DNA from: CALAZP01 sp041164265
Lineage (GTDB): Bacteria; Bacteroidota; Bacteroidia; Chitinophagales; Saprospiraceae
Length of the DNA stretch: 64,000 bases
Reading direction: 5' to 3'
Assembly: GCA_041164265.1 (NCBI GenBank)
Contig: JBEAPR010000081.1
Coordinates: 81,209-145,208, forward strand
Below, piece after piece: positions 8,651 through 18,583 of the stretch (positions within the stretch are counted from its first letter, which is position 1; every line of letters begins with the position of its first letter). The notes beneath the pieces were generated by a model, which was not told the DNA's origin, made no database searches, and was given only the letters and a program-made list of their open reading frames with translations. A program made the position numbers and the translations under genes.

Positions 8651-10513
8651 ATGTTTCCCGTATATGACGTTATAGTAGTTGGTGCTGGACACGCTGGTTG
8701 TGAAGCTGCTGTTGCTGCTGCTAATTTGGGTTCCAGGGTATTATTAGCCACAATGAATATGCAAACCATTGCTCAAATGTCGTGCAATCCGGCTATGGGA
8801 GGAGTTGCAAAAGGGCAAATTGTAAGAGAAATAGATGCTTTAGGAGGATACTCAGGTATTGTTACTGACCATACACTCATTCAGTTTAGAATGCTAAATC
8901 GTTCTAAAGGACCAGCTATGTGGAGCCCAAGGGCACAGAGTGATCGAATAGAATTTGCAGCCAAATGGCGGCAAATGTTGGAGGCTAACCCCAATATTGA
9001 TTTTTGGCAGGAGATGATTACAGGTTTGATAGTTAAGAACAATCGAGTCCAGGGAGTTTACACCAGTTTGGGCCTAGAAATTCCTGGAAAATCAGTCGTT
9101 TTGACCAATGGCACTTTTTTAAATGGAATCATTCATATAGGAGACAAAAAATTAGGTGGGGGAAGAGCTGGTGAAAGAGCTGCCAAAGGAATTACTGAAC
9201 AATTAATTGAGATGGGGTTTGAATCTGGAAGAATGAAAACAGGAACTCCTCCAAGAATAGATGGGAGGACCATTAATTATCAGAAATTAGAGGAACAGCC
9301 AGGAGATGAAATTCCAGGGAAGTTTTCTTATACGGATACCCCTACAGTTAAGAACCAGATTCCATGTCATATTGCATATACCAGTAGTGAGGTGCATGAA
9401 ACCCTTAAAGAAGGTTTCGACCGCTCTCCTATGTTTACCGGAAGAATTCAAGGGCTTGGGCCCAGATATTGCCCTTCCATAGAGGACAAAATTGAAAGAT
9501 TTTCCGATAGAGATAGACACCAGTTATTTGTAGAGCCTGAAGGCCGAAATACTTGCGAAGTTTATGTAAATGGATTCTCCTCTTCGCTTCCAGAAGACAT
9601 TCAATTTAAAGCCATTAGAAAAGTGGTTGGTTTTGAAGATGCCAAAATGTTCAGACCTGGATATGCGATAGAATACGATTTTTTTCCACCTACTCAACTT
9701 AAAACCAGTTTGGAAACCAAGCTGGTTAGCGGTCTTTATTTTGCTGGTCAAATTAACGGTACTACGGGATATGAAGAAGCTGCAGGTCAAGGTTATATCG
9801 CAGGTTTAAATGCCCATTTAAAAATTAATAATTTGGATCCTTTTGTTTTGGGTCGGTCTGATGCATACATAGGCGTTTTAATAGATGATTTAGTACATAA
9901 GGGGACTAAGGAACCCTACCGTATGTTTACCTCCAGAGCAGAATACCGAATTCTATTGCGTCAGGATAATGCAGATATTCGATTAACGCCTTTGGCTCAA
10001 AAAATTGGAATTAAAGGGTCTGACATTCGAATGGAACGAGTAAAAGAAAAAATAACCGCCGCCGTAGAAATTGAGAAATTTTTTCATCAATATAGTGTCG
10101 CTCCTGACCTGATCAATCGATATTTGGCTCAAATCAATTCTGCACCCATAAAGCAAAAAGTTAAACTCCACAGCATTTTGGTTAGGCCGCATGTGTATAT
10201 GGACGCTCTCATTAATACACTCCCAGAAGTATCTAATTTTCTAAAGCATTACCCAAAATCGTACGCAGAATTGGCTGAAATCAATATGAAGTATGATGGC
10301 TACATAAAAAAGGAAAATGAAATGGTTGACAAAATGGCCAAATTAGAAAAGGTAAAGCTTCATATTCCAGATTATCATCAACTACAATCTCTTTCAGCAG
10401 AAGCGAGAGAAAAATTGACCCAAATTCAACCTGAGACTATTGGGCAAGCTAGCAGAATAAGTGGGGTTTCTCCAGCAGATATATCAGTTTTATTAGTACA
10501 CCTTGGAAGATAA
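8651..10513 (+). CDS. mnmG: tRNA uridine-5-carboxymethylaminomethyl modification enzyme MnmG (GidA)
   Basis: FAD-dependent subunit that, with MnmE, installs the cmnm5 group on the wobble uridine of several tRNAs. The N-terminal dinucleotide fold is GAGHAGCEA at residues 11-19, followed by the family motif MSCNPAMGGVAKG and KTGTPPRI. The FAD-binding GLYFAGQINGTTGYEEAAGQG and the C-terminal helical domain, ending QASRISGVSPADISVLLVHL, are intact. 620 residues is the standard length. The next gene (penicillin-binding protein) starts 2 nt after the stop, so the two are co-transcribed. Confidence 0.97.
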   Translation: MFPVYDVIVVGAGHAGCEAAVAAANLGSRVLLATMNMQTIAQMSCNPAMGGVAKGQIVREIDALGGYSGIVTDHTLIQFRMLNRSKGPAMWSPRAQSDRIEFAAKWRQMLEANPNIDFWQEMITGLIVKNNRVQGVYTSLGLEIPGKSVVLTNGTFLNGIIHIGDKKLGGGRAGERAAKGITEQLIEMGFESGRMKTGTPPRIDGRTINYQKLEEQPGDEIPGKFSYTDTPTVKNQIPCHIAYTSSEVHETLKEGFDRSPMFTGRIQGLGPRYCPSIEDKIERFSDRDRHQLFVEPEGRNTCEVYVNGFSSSLPEDIQFKAIRKVVGFEDAKMFRPGYAIEYDFFPPTQLKTSLETKLVSGLYFAGQINGTTGYEEAAGQGYIAGLNAHLKINNLDPFVLGRSDAYIGVLIDDLVHKGTKEPYRMFTSRAEYRILLRQDNADIRLTPLAQKIGIKGSDIRMERVKEKITAAVEIEKFFHQYSVAPDLINRYLAQINSAPIKQKVKLHSILVRPHVYMDALINTLPEVSNFLKHYPKSYAELAEINMKYDGYIKKENEMVDKMAKLEKVKLHIPDYHQLQSLSAEAREKLTQIQPETIGQASRISGVSPADISVLLVHLGR

Positions 10514-10515
10514 AT

Positions 10516-12918
10516 ATGAGGTTTAAAAAATGGGGCGGTTGGGCTGCACTTATACTTGCATTTTTTGGTTCAATGTTAGTCCTCCTCACTTTTCTAGTAA
10601 AAGTTGGCTTTTTTGGACTACTACCTACAGACCAGGAACTAAGTAATATTCAAAACAATATTGCCACAGAAATTATTGACCAATCTCATACTGTGATTGG
10701 AAGATTTTATGTAGAAAATAGAATCAATGCAAAAGATGCTGAGATTTCTAAAATAATAACTCAAACCTTAATTGCAACTGAAGATGCTCGGTTTTTCAAC
10801 CATAGGGGTATAGATTTAAGAGCTTGGGCAAGAGTTTTTATTAAAACTATTCTTTTGTCAAATAGCAGTTCAGGAGGAGGGAGTACCTTGAGTCAGCAGT
10901 TGGCCAAAAATCTTTATCCTAGAAAAAGTTATCTAATCCTTTCCCTACCCATTAATAAAATACGAGAAATGCTAATCGCTCTTCGGTTAGAAAAAATTTA
11001 CTCAAAAGACGATTTGCTCAGATTATACCTTAATACGGTTCCTTTTAGCGACAATATCTATGGAATAAAAACTGCTTCAGCAAGATTTTTTAACAAATCT
11101 CCTCAAAATCTTAACTATGAAGAAGCTGCGGTTCTCATAGGAATGTTAAAAGCTAATACCAGATACAATCCAGTTCGCAATCCCAATTTAGCTTTGGAAA
11201 GGCGAAATACCGTTATCAACCAATTATACAAAAACGGATATATAAATGAAAAGGAAAGTGCTGCACTTAAGGATAAGCCCTTGACATTAAATTACCAAAA
11301 AGAAAAATTGTCCAAAACCTTTGCTGGATATCTCAAGACTCATTTGGAAAAAGTGTGTCATTCTTTACTTAAAGAAGTTAAAAAAACTTCGGGAGAGTCT
11401 TATAATTTATATACAGACGGATTAAAAATATATACGACTATTTCCAATTCTATGCAGAGAGCTGCCGAAAAAGCTGTTCAGAATGAAATGAGTCAATTAC
11501 AGAAGAATTTCGTTAGAGAATGGGGGCCTCAAAATGGCCCTTGGTCGAACCAAGAAATTATCAAGAAAGAAATAATCTCTTCGAAAAAATACCGCCAATT
11601 AAAAAAACAAGGTAAGTCAGAAAAAGAAATTGCCACCATTTTCAAAACACCTATTCCAATGGAAGTTTTTGATTGGTCTCAAGGAAGCAAATCCTTGAAA
11701 ATGAGTCCCTTGGACTCCATTAGGTATTATCTTTCTCTTTTGAATGTAGGATTTTTAGCCATCAACCCCAAAAGCGGAGATATCCTCGCATGGGTAGGGG
11801 GAATCGATCACCGATTTTTCCAATATGATCATGTCAAAGCAAGACGCCAAGTTGGTTCTACCTTCAAGCCCATCCTATATGCCCAAGCTTTAGAAAGTGG
11901 TTTGCTTCCTTGCGATTATATTGACAATCAACCTATCAATTTCCCAAAATACGACAACTGGCAACCCAAAAATGCAGACCTAACTTATGGAGGTCTGTAT
12001 TCCATGGAAGGGGCCTTATCACAATCCGTCAATGTAGTAGCCGCAAGAGTTATTGATAAAATAGGTCCTGAAAAGGTAAGCGAATTGGCGGTAAATTTAG
12101 GCCTAAACCAAACACCTGAATATCCTTCCATTGCCTTGGGAGCAGTAGATGCTAGTCTCTTGGAAATGGTAAATGCCTATACTATTTTTGTAAACGATGG
12201 ACGACAAGTGGAGCCCAATCTAATCGAACGAATTGAAGATCATAGCGGTAAGGTAATTTATACTGCACCAGAACCAACTATCCAACAAATTATAGATCCA
12301 GAGAATGCTAGGATAATAAATAAATTTCTGACTTCTGCCGTAGAAGAAGGAACTGGAAAGCGACTTCGATGGTCCTATCAAATCAAAGGCCCTTTGGGAG
12401 GGAAAACAGGAACCACACAAAACCAATCCGACGGATGGTTTATCGGTCTAACACCTAACTTAGTTGCCGGAGTCTGGGTAGGCGCCTCCTCTCCTGAAAT
12501 TCATTTTAAAACCCTTGCAACTGGTCAAGGAGCCAATTCTGCTTTGCCAGTCTTTGGGAATTTCATGGCAACCTATTTAAAAGACAAAACCATATCTGGG
12601 AATTTTGAAAAACCCTCATTGACCTCTTTAGCACTATTGGACTGCCCACCTGTTTTAGAACAGATTAATATTGCAGATCACATCAAAGAGGCGTTCGCCC
12701 AAAACCCAGAATTTTATCGCTCTGTCCTCCAATCAATGAATCTCAAGGAAAGCGATTTGGAAAACTTATCGCTCGCTCAACCCCTTGAAACCAAAGAAGA
12801 ATATATAAACCGACTCCAAGAAATTCAAAAACAAAAAGAAAAAAGAACCGAAAGAAAAAACTTTTGGAGCAAACTGTTATTTAAAAACAACCAAAAGTCC
12901 AATGAAAACGAAAAATAA
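10516..12918 (+). CDS. Class A penicillin-binding protein (bifunctional transglycosylase/transpeptidase, PBP1A-type)
   Basis: Builds and cross-links peptidoglycan in the periplasm. One N-terminal membrane anchor lies at about residues 8-35. The GT51 transglycosylase shows E89 in ATEDARFF and GGSTLSQQLAKNLYP. The transpeptidase has the three penicillin-binding motifs: S448-xx-K (GSTFKP), S504-V-N506 and K630-T-G632. The C-terminal 50 residues are charged and rich in lysine and glutamate. It follows mnmG by 2 nt and its last 17 nt overlap the downstream E1 gene. Confidence 0.95.
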   Translation: MRFKKWGGWAALILAFFGSMLVLLTFLVKVGFFGLLPTDQELSNIQNNIATEIIDQSHTVIGRFYVENRINAKDAEISKIITQTLIATEDARFFNHRGIDLRAWARVFIKTILLSNSSSGGGSTLSQQLAKNLYPRKSYLILSLPINKIREMLIALRLEKIYSKDDLLRLYLNTVPFSDNIYGIKTASARFFNKSPQNLNYEEAAVLIGMLKANTRYNPVRNPNLALERRNTVINQLYKNGYINEKESAALKDKPLTLNYQKEKLSKTFAGYLKTHLEKVCHSLLKEVKKTSGESYNLYTDGLKIYTTISNSMQRAAEKAVQNEMSQLQKNFVREWGPQNGPWSNQEIIKKEIISSKKYRQLKKQGKSEKEIATIFKTPIPMEVFDWSQGSKSLKMSPLDSIRYYLSLLNVGFLAINPKSGDILAWVGGIDHRFFQYDHVKARRQVGSTFKPILYAQALESGLLPCDYIDNQPINFPKYDNWQPKNADLTYGGLYSMEGALSQSVNVVAARVIDKIGPEKVSELAVNLGLNQTPEYPSIALGAVDASLLEMVNAYTIFVNDGRQVEPNLIERIEDHSGKVIYTAPEPTIQQIIDPENARIINKFLTSAVEEGTGKRLRWSYQIKGPLGGKTGTTQNQSDGWFIGLTPNLVAGVWVGASSPEIHFKTLATGQGANSALPVFGNFMATYLKDKTISGNFEKPSLTSLALLDCPPVLEQINIADHIKEAFAQNPEFYRSVLQSMNLKESDLENLSLAQPLETKEEYINRLQEIQKQKEKRTERKNFWSKLLFKNNQKSNENEK

Positions 12919-14899
12919 TATCACTTACAAAAAAGGTGCTTTACCAACCAATACTTTAATACATTTATATAAGTCCATCCTCTATCCTAGATTAATTGAG
13001 GAAAAAATGCTTATTCTTCTAAGGCAAGGAAAAATTAGTAAATGGTTTTCCGGAATAGGCCAAGAGGCTATTTCAGTTGGTGTTACCGAAGCCCTGCAAA
13101 AGGAGGATTATATATTTACCATGCACCGTAATCTCGGGGTTTTTACTAGTAGAGAAGTTCCCCTCAGTCGATTAGTAGCTCAGTGGCAAGGCAAAGTAAC
13201 TGGCTTTACAAAAGGTAGGGATCGCTCTTTTCACTTTGGTGCCAAAGATTACGGAATTGTTGGAATGATTTCGCATCTTGGACCCCAACTATCCTTGGCC
13301 TCAGGAGTAGCTCTTGCAAAGAAAATTAAGAAAGAACCCTTAATCAGTGTTGCCTTTACCGGGGAGGGGGGGACTAGTCAAGGAGAATTTCACGAAGCAC
13401 TAAATGTAGCTTCAGTCTGGCAATTACCTGTAATTTTTATTATCGAAAACAATGGCTACGGTCTCTCCACACCAATTAACGAACAATATTATTGTGAGCA
13501 ATTAGCTCAGCGAGCATCCGGTTATGGTATGGATGCCATACGAATTGATGGAAATAACATACTCGAAGTCTATCAAACCATTAAAAACATTGCTGATGAA
13601 ATCAGACATAACCCTAAGCCGTGGTTAGTAGAATGTGAAACTTTTCGAATGAGAGGGCACGAAGAAGCATCTGGCACCAAATATGTTCCACCCAAACTGC
13701 TAGAAGATTGGGCTAAAAAAGATCCTGTTATAAATTTCAAATCCTTTCTGGAAGAGGAAAAAATGATAACAAATACCGAGCTAATAGCGATAGAAGATGA
13801 CCTCAAACAGCAAATTCATTCACAGGTGGAACTGGGTTTTCAATCAGAAGATCCCAATCCTTCCATTACCGAAGAACTTAATGACGTTTATGCACCAACC
13901 GTCCAAAGTTCAATAATTCCTCCTGCTAATGGAAAGTCCTCTACCAAAAGGATGATAGATGCCATCGCAGAAGGTCTTTATTTAGCTATGATTAAGCATC
14001 CAGATTTAATCCTAATGGGTCAAGATATAGCAGAATATGGTGGGGTGTTTAAGGCTACTGAAGGTCTTATTCATGAATTTGGAAAAAATAGGGTGCGCAA
14101 TACTCCTCTCTGTGAAAGTGCTATTGTTGGAATAGCCATGGGATTATCTATATGCAAAATGAAAGCAATGGTAGAAATGCAATTCGCCGATTTTGTTTCT
14201 GTAGGGTTCAATCAAATAGTCAATAATCTTGCAAAATCGCATTACAGGTGGGGGCAAAATGCTGATGTAGTAATCCGGATGCCGACAGGAGGTGGTGTTG
14301 GTGCAGGCCCTTTCCACTCCCAAAGTAATGAGGCTTGGTTTACCCATACCCCTGGGCTAAAAATTGTATATCCTTCTAATCCTAAGGATGCCAAAGGATT
14401 ATTATTAGCATCGTTTGAAGACCCCAATCCTATCCTATTCTTTGAACATAAAGCTTTATACCGAAGTATTTCTGATTTAATCCCCGAAGAATATTATACT
14501 ACCGAAATTGGAAAAGCAGTTGAAGTTAGCCAGGGAAATGAGGTTGGAATCATTACATATGGGATGGGCGTTCATTGGGCACTAACAAGCATTAAGGAAT
14601 TAAATATTGACGCAACTATTTTAGATCTTAGAACCCTGCTCCCATTAGATTTGGAAGCCATCAAAAACGTAGCTGAAAAAACAAACAAAATCATAGTGTT
14701 GCATGAAGATACCTTATTCGGAGGAATAGGGGGTGAAATTTCAGCTTACCTCTCAGAACATTGCTTTGAACTACTAGACGGACCTATAATTAGAGTTGGA
14801 GGATTAGATACTCCTATTCCTTTTGCTAAAACGTTAGAAAATCAATTTTTACCCAAGGAAAGGCTCAAAGAAGCCCTCATTAATTTAACCCAGTACTAA
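12902..14899 (+). CDS. Fused alpha/beta E1 component of a 2-oxo acid dehydrogenase (branched-chain or pyruvate type)
   Basis: Thiamine-diphosphate enzyme performing the decarboxylation step of a 2-oxo acid dehydrogenase complex. Residues 1-330 are the alpha subunit with the TPP motif running from GEGG (154-157) to NN (183-184). After a linker, about 345-665 are the beta subunit (GQDIAEYGGVFKATEGL, GVGAGPFHSQ, VLHEDTLFGGIGGEI). A single fused chain is common in Bacteroidota, where the substrate is usually annotated as branched-chain 2-oxo acids; I cannot distinguish this from pyruvate. No E2 or E3 gene is adjacent. Its start overlaps the end of the penicillin-binding protein by 17 nt, suggesting translational coupling. 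Confidence 0.9.
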   Translation: MKTKNNITYKKGALPTNTLIHLYKSILYPRLIEEKMLILLRQGKISKWFSGIGQEAISVGVTEALQKEDYIFTMHRNLGVFTSREVPLSRLVAQWQGKVTGFTKGRDRSFHFGAKDYGIVGMISHLGPQLSLASGVALAKKIKKEPLISVAFTGEGGTSQGEFHEALNVASVWQLPVIFIIENNGYGLSTPINEQYYCEQLAQRASGYGMDAIRIDGNNILEVYQTIKNIADEIRHNPKPWLVECETFRMRGHEEASGTKYVPPKLLEDWAKKDPVINFKSFLEEEKMITNTELIAIEDDLKQQIHSQVELGFQSEDPNPSITEELNDVYAPTVQSSIIPPANGKSSTKRMIDAIAEGLYLAMIKHPDLILMGQDIAEYGGVFKATEGLIHEFGKNRVRNTPLCESAIVGIAMGLSICKMKAMVEMQFADFVSVGFNQIVNNLAKSHYRWGQNADVVIRMPTGGGVGAGPFHSQSNEAWFTHTPGLKIVYPSNPKDAKGLLLASFEDPNPILFFEHKALYRSISDLIPEEYYTTEIGKAVEVSQGNEVGIITYGMGVHWALTSIKELNIDATILDLRTLLPLDLEAIKNVAEKTNKIIVLHEDTLFGGIGGEISAYLSEHCFELLDGPIIRVGGLDTPIPFAKTLENQFLPKERLKEALINLTQY

Positions 14900-14905
14900 T
14901 ATTAT

Positions 14906-14913
14906 TACTTTTG
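14906..14913 (+). promoter_or_regulatory. -7 element TACTTTTG before the DUF5606 gene
   Basis: Matches TAnnTTTG, 34 nt before the DUF5606 ATG and 6 nt after the E1 stop, marking a probable new transcription start. Confidence 0.5.
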
Positions 14914-14947
14914 TACTATTAACCATCCCTAAATTAAATTTTTAATA

Positions 14948-15364
14948 ATGAAATTGGAAAATTTGGTTGCTATCAGTGGTATGCCCGGTTTATTTAAAAT
15001 GGCAGCCAATAGAAGCAATGGTATCATCATCGAAGATCTAAATACTGGAAAACACAAGTTCGTTTCCGCGAGAAAACATCAATTCACTCCATTAGAAACT
15101 ACCGCTATCTATACAGATGACGGAGACTCTGTTCCTCTGGCTAAGGTCTTCCGAAATATGTTTGAACAATTAGAAGATAATCCTCCTATTGACATCGCGG
15201 CTAAACCTGATGAACTACACGAGTATTTTACTGATATCCTTCCAACTTATGATAAAAACCAAGTCAAAACCAGTGATATCCGTAAAGTGATTAAGTGGTT
15301 TTCCCTAATAAAAGAAATGGGATGGACTCCAGAGGAAGAATCAAAAGAAGAAAAGGAAAAATAG
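14948..15364 (+). CDS. DUF5606 family protein
   Basis: A 138-residue cytosolic protein matching the Bacteroidota family DUF5606 by its start (LENLVAISGMPGLFKMAANR), the segment GIIIEDLNTG and the DNA/RNA-binding-like basic patch SARKHQ. The C-terminus is strongly acidic (EEESKEEKEK). Function is unknown. It begins after its own -7 element and is followed 10 nt later by the glycosyltransferase, so these genes probably share a transcript. Confidence 0.8.
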   Translation: MKLENLVAISGMPGLFKMAANRSNGIIIEDLNTGKHKFVSARKHQFTPLETTAIYTDDGDSVPLAKVFRNMFEQLEDNPPIDIAAKPDELHEYFTDILPTYDKNQVKTSDIRKVIKWFSLIKEMGWTPEEESKEEKEK

Positions 15365-15374
15365 CAAACCATTT

Positions 15375-16145
15375 ATGTATAAAAACAAAAAAGTGGTAGC
15401 CGTTTTGCCCGCCTACAATGCAGCGCAAACCCTTTCCCAGACCTATGCTGAGATTCCCCTGGAATTAGTCGATGAAGTTATACTATGCGATGATGCCAGC
15501 AAAGACGAAACCGTTGCACTCGCCCAAAAACTAGGAATTGATCATATTATTGCTCATACCACTAATAAGGGTTATGGTGGAAATCAAAAATCTCTATACA
15601 ACCAAGCATTGGCTACAGGGGCAGACATCATTATAATGCTACACCCAGATTATCAATATACTCCCAAATTAATCCCAGCTATGGTTAACCTCATAGGAGA
15701 AGATCTCTATGACGCTGTTTTGGGATCTCGTATTTTGGGAAAAGGAGCACTAAGAGGAGGTATGCCCGTTTACAAATATATTGCCAACAGAATTCTAACC
15801 TTGGTTCAAAACATCTTGGTCAACCACAAATTATCTGAATACCATACTGGGTATCGTGCATTTTCCAGACAAGTACTTAGTCAAATTAACTTTAATCAAA
15901 ATTCGGATGATTTTGTATTTGATAATGAAATGCTCTCCCAAATTATTCTTAATGATTTTAGAATTGGCGAAATAAGTTGCCCCACCTCTTATTTTGAAGA
16001 AGCCTCATCCATTAATTTTTCCAGAAGCGTAACCTATGGATTAGGCGTTCTTCGTGTCTCCATAATGCATCTTTTACAACGACTTAAATTATTCCATTTT
16101 CCCATGTATCAAACACCTCACTCCCATACATCTAATCAAAAATGA
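15375..16145 (+). CDS. Family 2 glycosyltransferase (dolichol-phosphate mannosyltransferase-like)
   Basis: A GT-A fold sugar transferase of 256 residues: nucleotide-sugar site VAVLPAYNAAQTL near residue 10, acidic CDDASKDET near 38, metal-binding region MLHPDYQY near 93 and the acceptor region YHTGYRAFSR near 155. This pattern fits the DPM1/ArnC-like branch that transfers sugars to polyprenyl phosphate. No C-terminal membrane helices are evident. Its stop overlaps the start of the next gene (ATGA). Confidence 0.88.
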   Translation: MYKNKKVVAVLPAYNAAQTLSQTYAEIPLELVDEVILCDDASKDETVALAQKLGIDHIIAHTTNKGYGGNQKSLYNQALATGADIIIMLHPDYQYTPKLIPAMVNLIGEDLYDAVLGSRILGKGALRGGMPVYKYIANRILTLVQNILVNHKLSEYHTGYRAFSRQVLSQINFNQNSDDFVFDNEMLSQIILNDFRIGEISCPTSYFEEASSINFSRSVTYGLGVLRVSIMHLLQRLKLFHFPMYQTPHSHTSNQK

Positions 16146-16888
16146 TTTATGTACTTCTTCAAACCGAATGGCATCTTTTTATATTTTCTGTTGTAATACT
16201 TGGGCTAATCCTATTTAAAAAGTGGAATTGGGCTAAATGGATAGGAATCTTTTCTATGAGTTATTTAATCTTTTTGTGTAAAACTCCGATAGTTGACACT
16301 TGGCTTGAAAAACTAGAAAATGAATATCCGCCTTTAGAAGCAACCAAGTTAGATACCTCTTTAAATTACTATATTGTCATCTTAGGTTCTGGAGGTGTTT
16401 ACGATCCTGATATCCCAGCAAATAGTTGGTTAGACGCAGTACTTGCCAAGCGTTTTTTAGAGGGACTTAAATGGAAATCTCAATTGCCTAATAGTACCAT
16501 AATTGGCATGGCCAATAGTTTGGAGAGCTCCATTCCACAAGCAGAAATGGTAGCTAAAGCTTCCCTACTTTATAAAATTTCCCCTTCTGATACTTTACAA
16601 ATCCCCCAACCAACCAGAACTAAAGAAGAAGCGAGCTTTCTGTATAAAAGAATTGGATTACAAAAAATTATTTTAACGACTAGTGCTTTTCACATGCCTC
16701 GAGCAAAAAAGTGGTTCGAAAAAGAAGGCTTCCATATCATTCCAGCTCCAACCGACTACCGAATTAAAATTGATCCAAAAGGTTCTCAACGTTCCTGGGC
16801 TTGGAATTGGGACAGAATTGACTTTTGGAATATACTACTCCACGAGTGGGCTGGCGAATTTCATTATTGGCTACTTTCTACTTCATAA
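16142..16888 (+). CDS. DUF218/YdcF-like membrane protein
   Basis: Two hydrophobic segments at the N-terminus (about 5-25 and 32-48) are followed by a DUF218 domain: YYIVILGSGG near 78, the TRTKEEA motif near 160 and LTTSAFHMPRAKKWFEKEG near 180. Family members (YdcF, ElyC/SanA) sit in the inner membrane and are linked to cell-envelope or lipid carrier metabolism; the enzymatic activity is not settled. It overlaps the glycosyltransferase by 4 nt, suggesting joint work on a lipid-linked glycan. The last 25 nt overlap the convergent D-aminoacylase-like gene. Confidence 0.85.
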   Translation: MIYVLLQTEWHLFIFSVVILGLILFKKWNWAKWIGIFSMSYLIFLCKTPIVDTWLEKLENEYPPLEATKLDTSLNYYIVILGSGGVYDPDIPANSWLDAVLAKRFLEGLKWKSQLPNSTIIGMANSLESSIPQAEMVAKASLLYKISPSDTLQIPQPTRTKEEASFLYKRIGLQKIILTTSAFHMPRAKKWFEKEGFHIIPAPTDYRIKIDPKGSQRSWAWNWDRIDFWNILLHEWAGEFHYWLLSTS

Positions 16889-18480
16889 TTCCTGATATAC
16901 CTTCCAGAAAAAACTCCCGTATGTTCCCCATTTTTTAATACCTGAGCTCCATTCACAAAAACGTCATACACCCCAGTAGCAAATTGTAATGGATCCTCAA
17001 AAGTAGCTTGGTCCGCCACTTCTTCAGGATCAAAGACCACCAAATCAGCATAATAACCTTTTTGGAGTAACCCCCTATCATTCAATCCTAAATTTTGAGC
17101 GGGAAGACCGCTTAATTTATGGACTGCTTCTGGCAAGGTCAACACTTTTTCATCCCTGGTATACTGACCCAGCACTCTTATAAAACTCCCAAAAGCTCTG
17201 GGGTGAGTCCTAAAATCTTTACTTAAATCTGAATAAGACCCAGCATCCGAACAAAAAGAAACCCAAGGAATTTTCACTTTTTTCGATATATTTTCCTCAG
17301 ACATGCTAAAATAAATACATTGAATTCTACTGTCATCCTCAATAATCAGGTCAACAATGGTTTCCTCTGGAGTTTGTCCCCTCTTTAAAGCCGCTTCGGC
17401 AATGGTCATCCCTTGGTACAACTGTTTCATTGAATCCCTATTGAATCCAACCATTAAAATTCCAGCAGGATCCTGTTCAGCTAATTCTAGTCGGATATCA
17501 GTTAATAATCGTTCCCGAACAGCAGGGACTTTCATTCGATTAATCCAAGCGCGATGCCCCCCTTCCTGAACCCAAGTAGGAATTACCCCCGTTAATCCTG
17601 TTGAACTTGCATTATAAGTATAGATGTCAGCTGTTATTTTTAATCCTTCTGCTCTCGCCTCTTCAACCTTTTGGATAACACTATCCAACAAATGCCAATT
17701 CGGTTCTCTAGATGCCTTCAGATGGTATATTTCTGAAGGAATTGAAGCTTCTCTAGCAATAGTTAAAAACTCGTCCAATGCTTCCATAAGATATTTATCC
17801 TCATTTCGCATATGAGAAATATATTTTCCCTCAAACTGCTGTGCGACTCGACACAGCTCGATTAATTCTTCCGTATCCGCATAATCTCCTGGGGCATATA
17901 TGAGCGAAGATCCTATACCCATAGCTCCTTCCTCCATAGCCGTTTGCACTATTCCACGCATTCGCTCCATCTCATCTTTCGTTGCTTTCCTATTTTCATA
18001 TCCCACCGTTTGTATCCGAACGGTAGCCGCCCCTAGGTAAGAAGCAAAATTGGTGGAAACCCCATTTACTTCTAATTTTTTCATGGCTTCGCCAAAAGAT
18101 ACATAGCCCTCCTCCCCAGGTGTTCCTCTAGGTCCTGCCGAAGTACCCTCTCCAAAAACTTCTAATGTCACCCCTTGCTTAAGATCACTTAATGACCTTC
18201 CATCCTCCATTAAAGAGTTATAGGCCCAACTGAGCATATTAATAAAGCCGGGACTTATAGCCTTTCCTTCTACATCTATAAAAGTGTCCGCCTCTACCAA
18301 ACACTTTTTACCCACATAAACAATTTTATCTCCCTTAATGACTACCTGCCCTGAGTACCCTTCTTGACCCGTACCATCTAAAATAATTCCATTGTGCAAT
18401 ACCACATCCCCAATTATTGGTTCTTGTTGAGAACAGGCCAAGAGTAATCCTAATAAACTCCAATAAAACAAGTGTTTCAT
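16864..18480 (-). CDS. D-aminoacylase/N-acyl-D-amino-acid deacylase-like lipoprotein
   Basis: Amidohydrolase-superfamily protein with a lipoprotein signal (cleavage at C16 in LLLACSQ), so it acts in the envelope. The C-terminal two thirds fit D-aminoacylase: ISHMRNED, EIYHLKASREPNW, FCSDAGS, THPRAFGSFIRVLGQY and LNDRGLLQKGYYADLVVFDP. However, the N-terminal metal motif PGFxDxHxH reads PGFINMLSW (residues 77-85), lacking both histidines, and the catalytic-cysteine loop usually NCG reads GEG near 110. This recurs in a distinct subfamily as I recall it, so metal use and substrate may differ from true D-aminoacylases. Confidence 0.8.
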   Translation of the reverse strand: MKHLFYWSLLGLLLACSQQEPIIGDVVLHNGIILDGTGQEGYSGQVVIKGDKIVYVGKKCLVEADTFIDVEGKAISPGFINMLSWAYNSLMEDGRSLSDLKQGVTLEVFGEGTSAGPRGTPGEEGYVSFGEAMKKLEVNGVSTNFASYLGAATVRIQTVGYENRKATKDEMERMRGIVQTAMEEGAMGIGSSLIYAPGDYADTEELIELCRVAQQFEGKYISHMRNEDKYLMEALDEFLTIAREASIPSEIYHLKASREPNWHLLDSVIQKVEEARAEGLKITADIYTYNASSTGLTGVIPTWVQEGGHRAWINRMKVPAVRERLLTDIRLELAEQDPAGILMVGFNRDSMKQLYQGMTIAEAALKRGQTPEETIVDLIIEDDSRIQCIYFSMSEENISKKVKIPWVSFCSDAGSYSDLSKDFRTHPRAFGSFIRVLGQYTRDEKVLTLPEAVHKLSGLPAQNLGLNDRGLLQKGYYADLVVFDPEEVADQATFEDPLQFATGVYDVFVNGAQVLKNGEHTGVFSGRYIRNYEVESSQ

Positions 18481-18564
18481 AACTATATTTTTAATGCAAT
18501 GACTAGGTTAAAATACAACTTATTTTTCCATATCCACCCTTTAGAGATATCCTAAAACCATTTG

Positions 18565-18572
18565 TACTTTTG
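18565..18572 (+). promoter_or_regulatory. -7 element TACTTTTG before the PorE-like gene
   Basis: Matches TAnnTTTG, ending 11 nt before the start codon. Confidence 0.5.
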
Positions 18573-18583
18573 GAAAAAATTAT

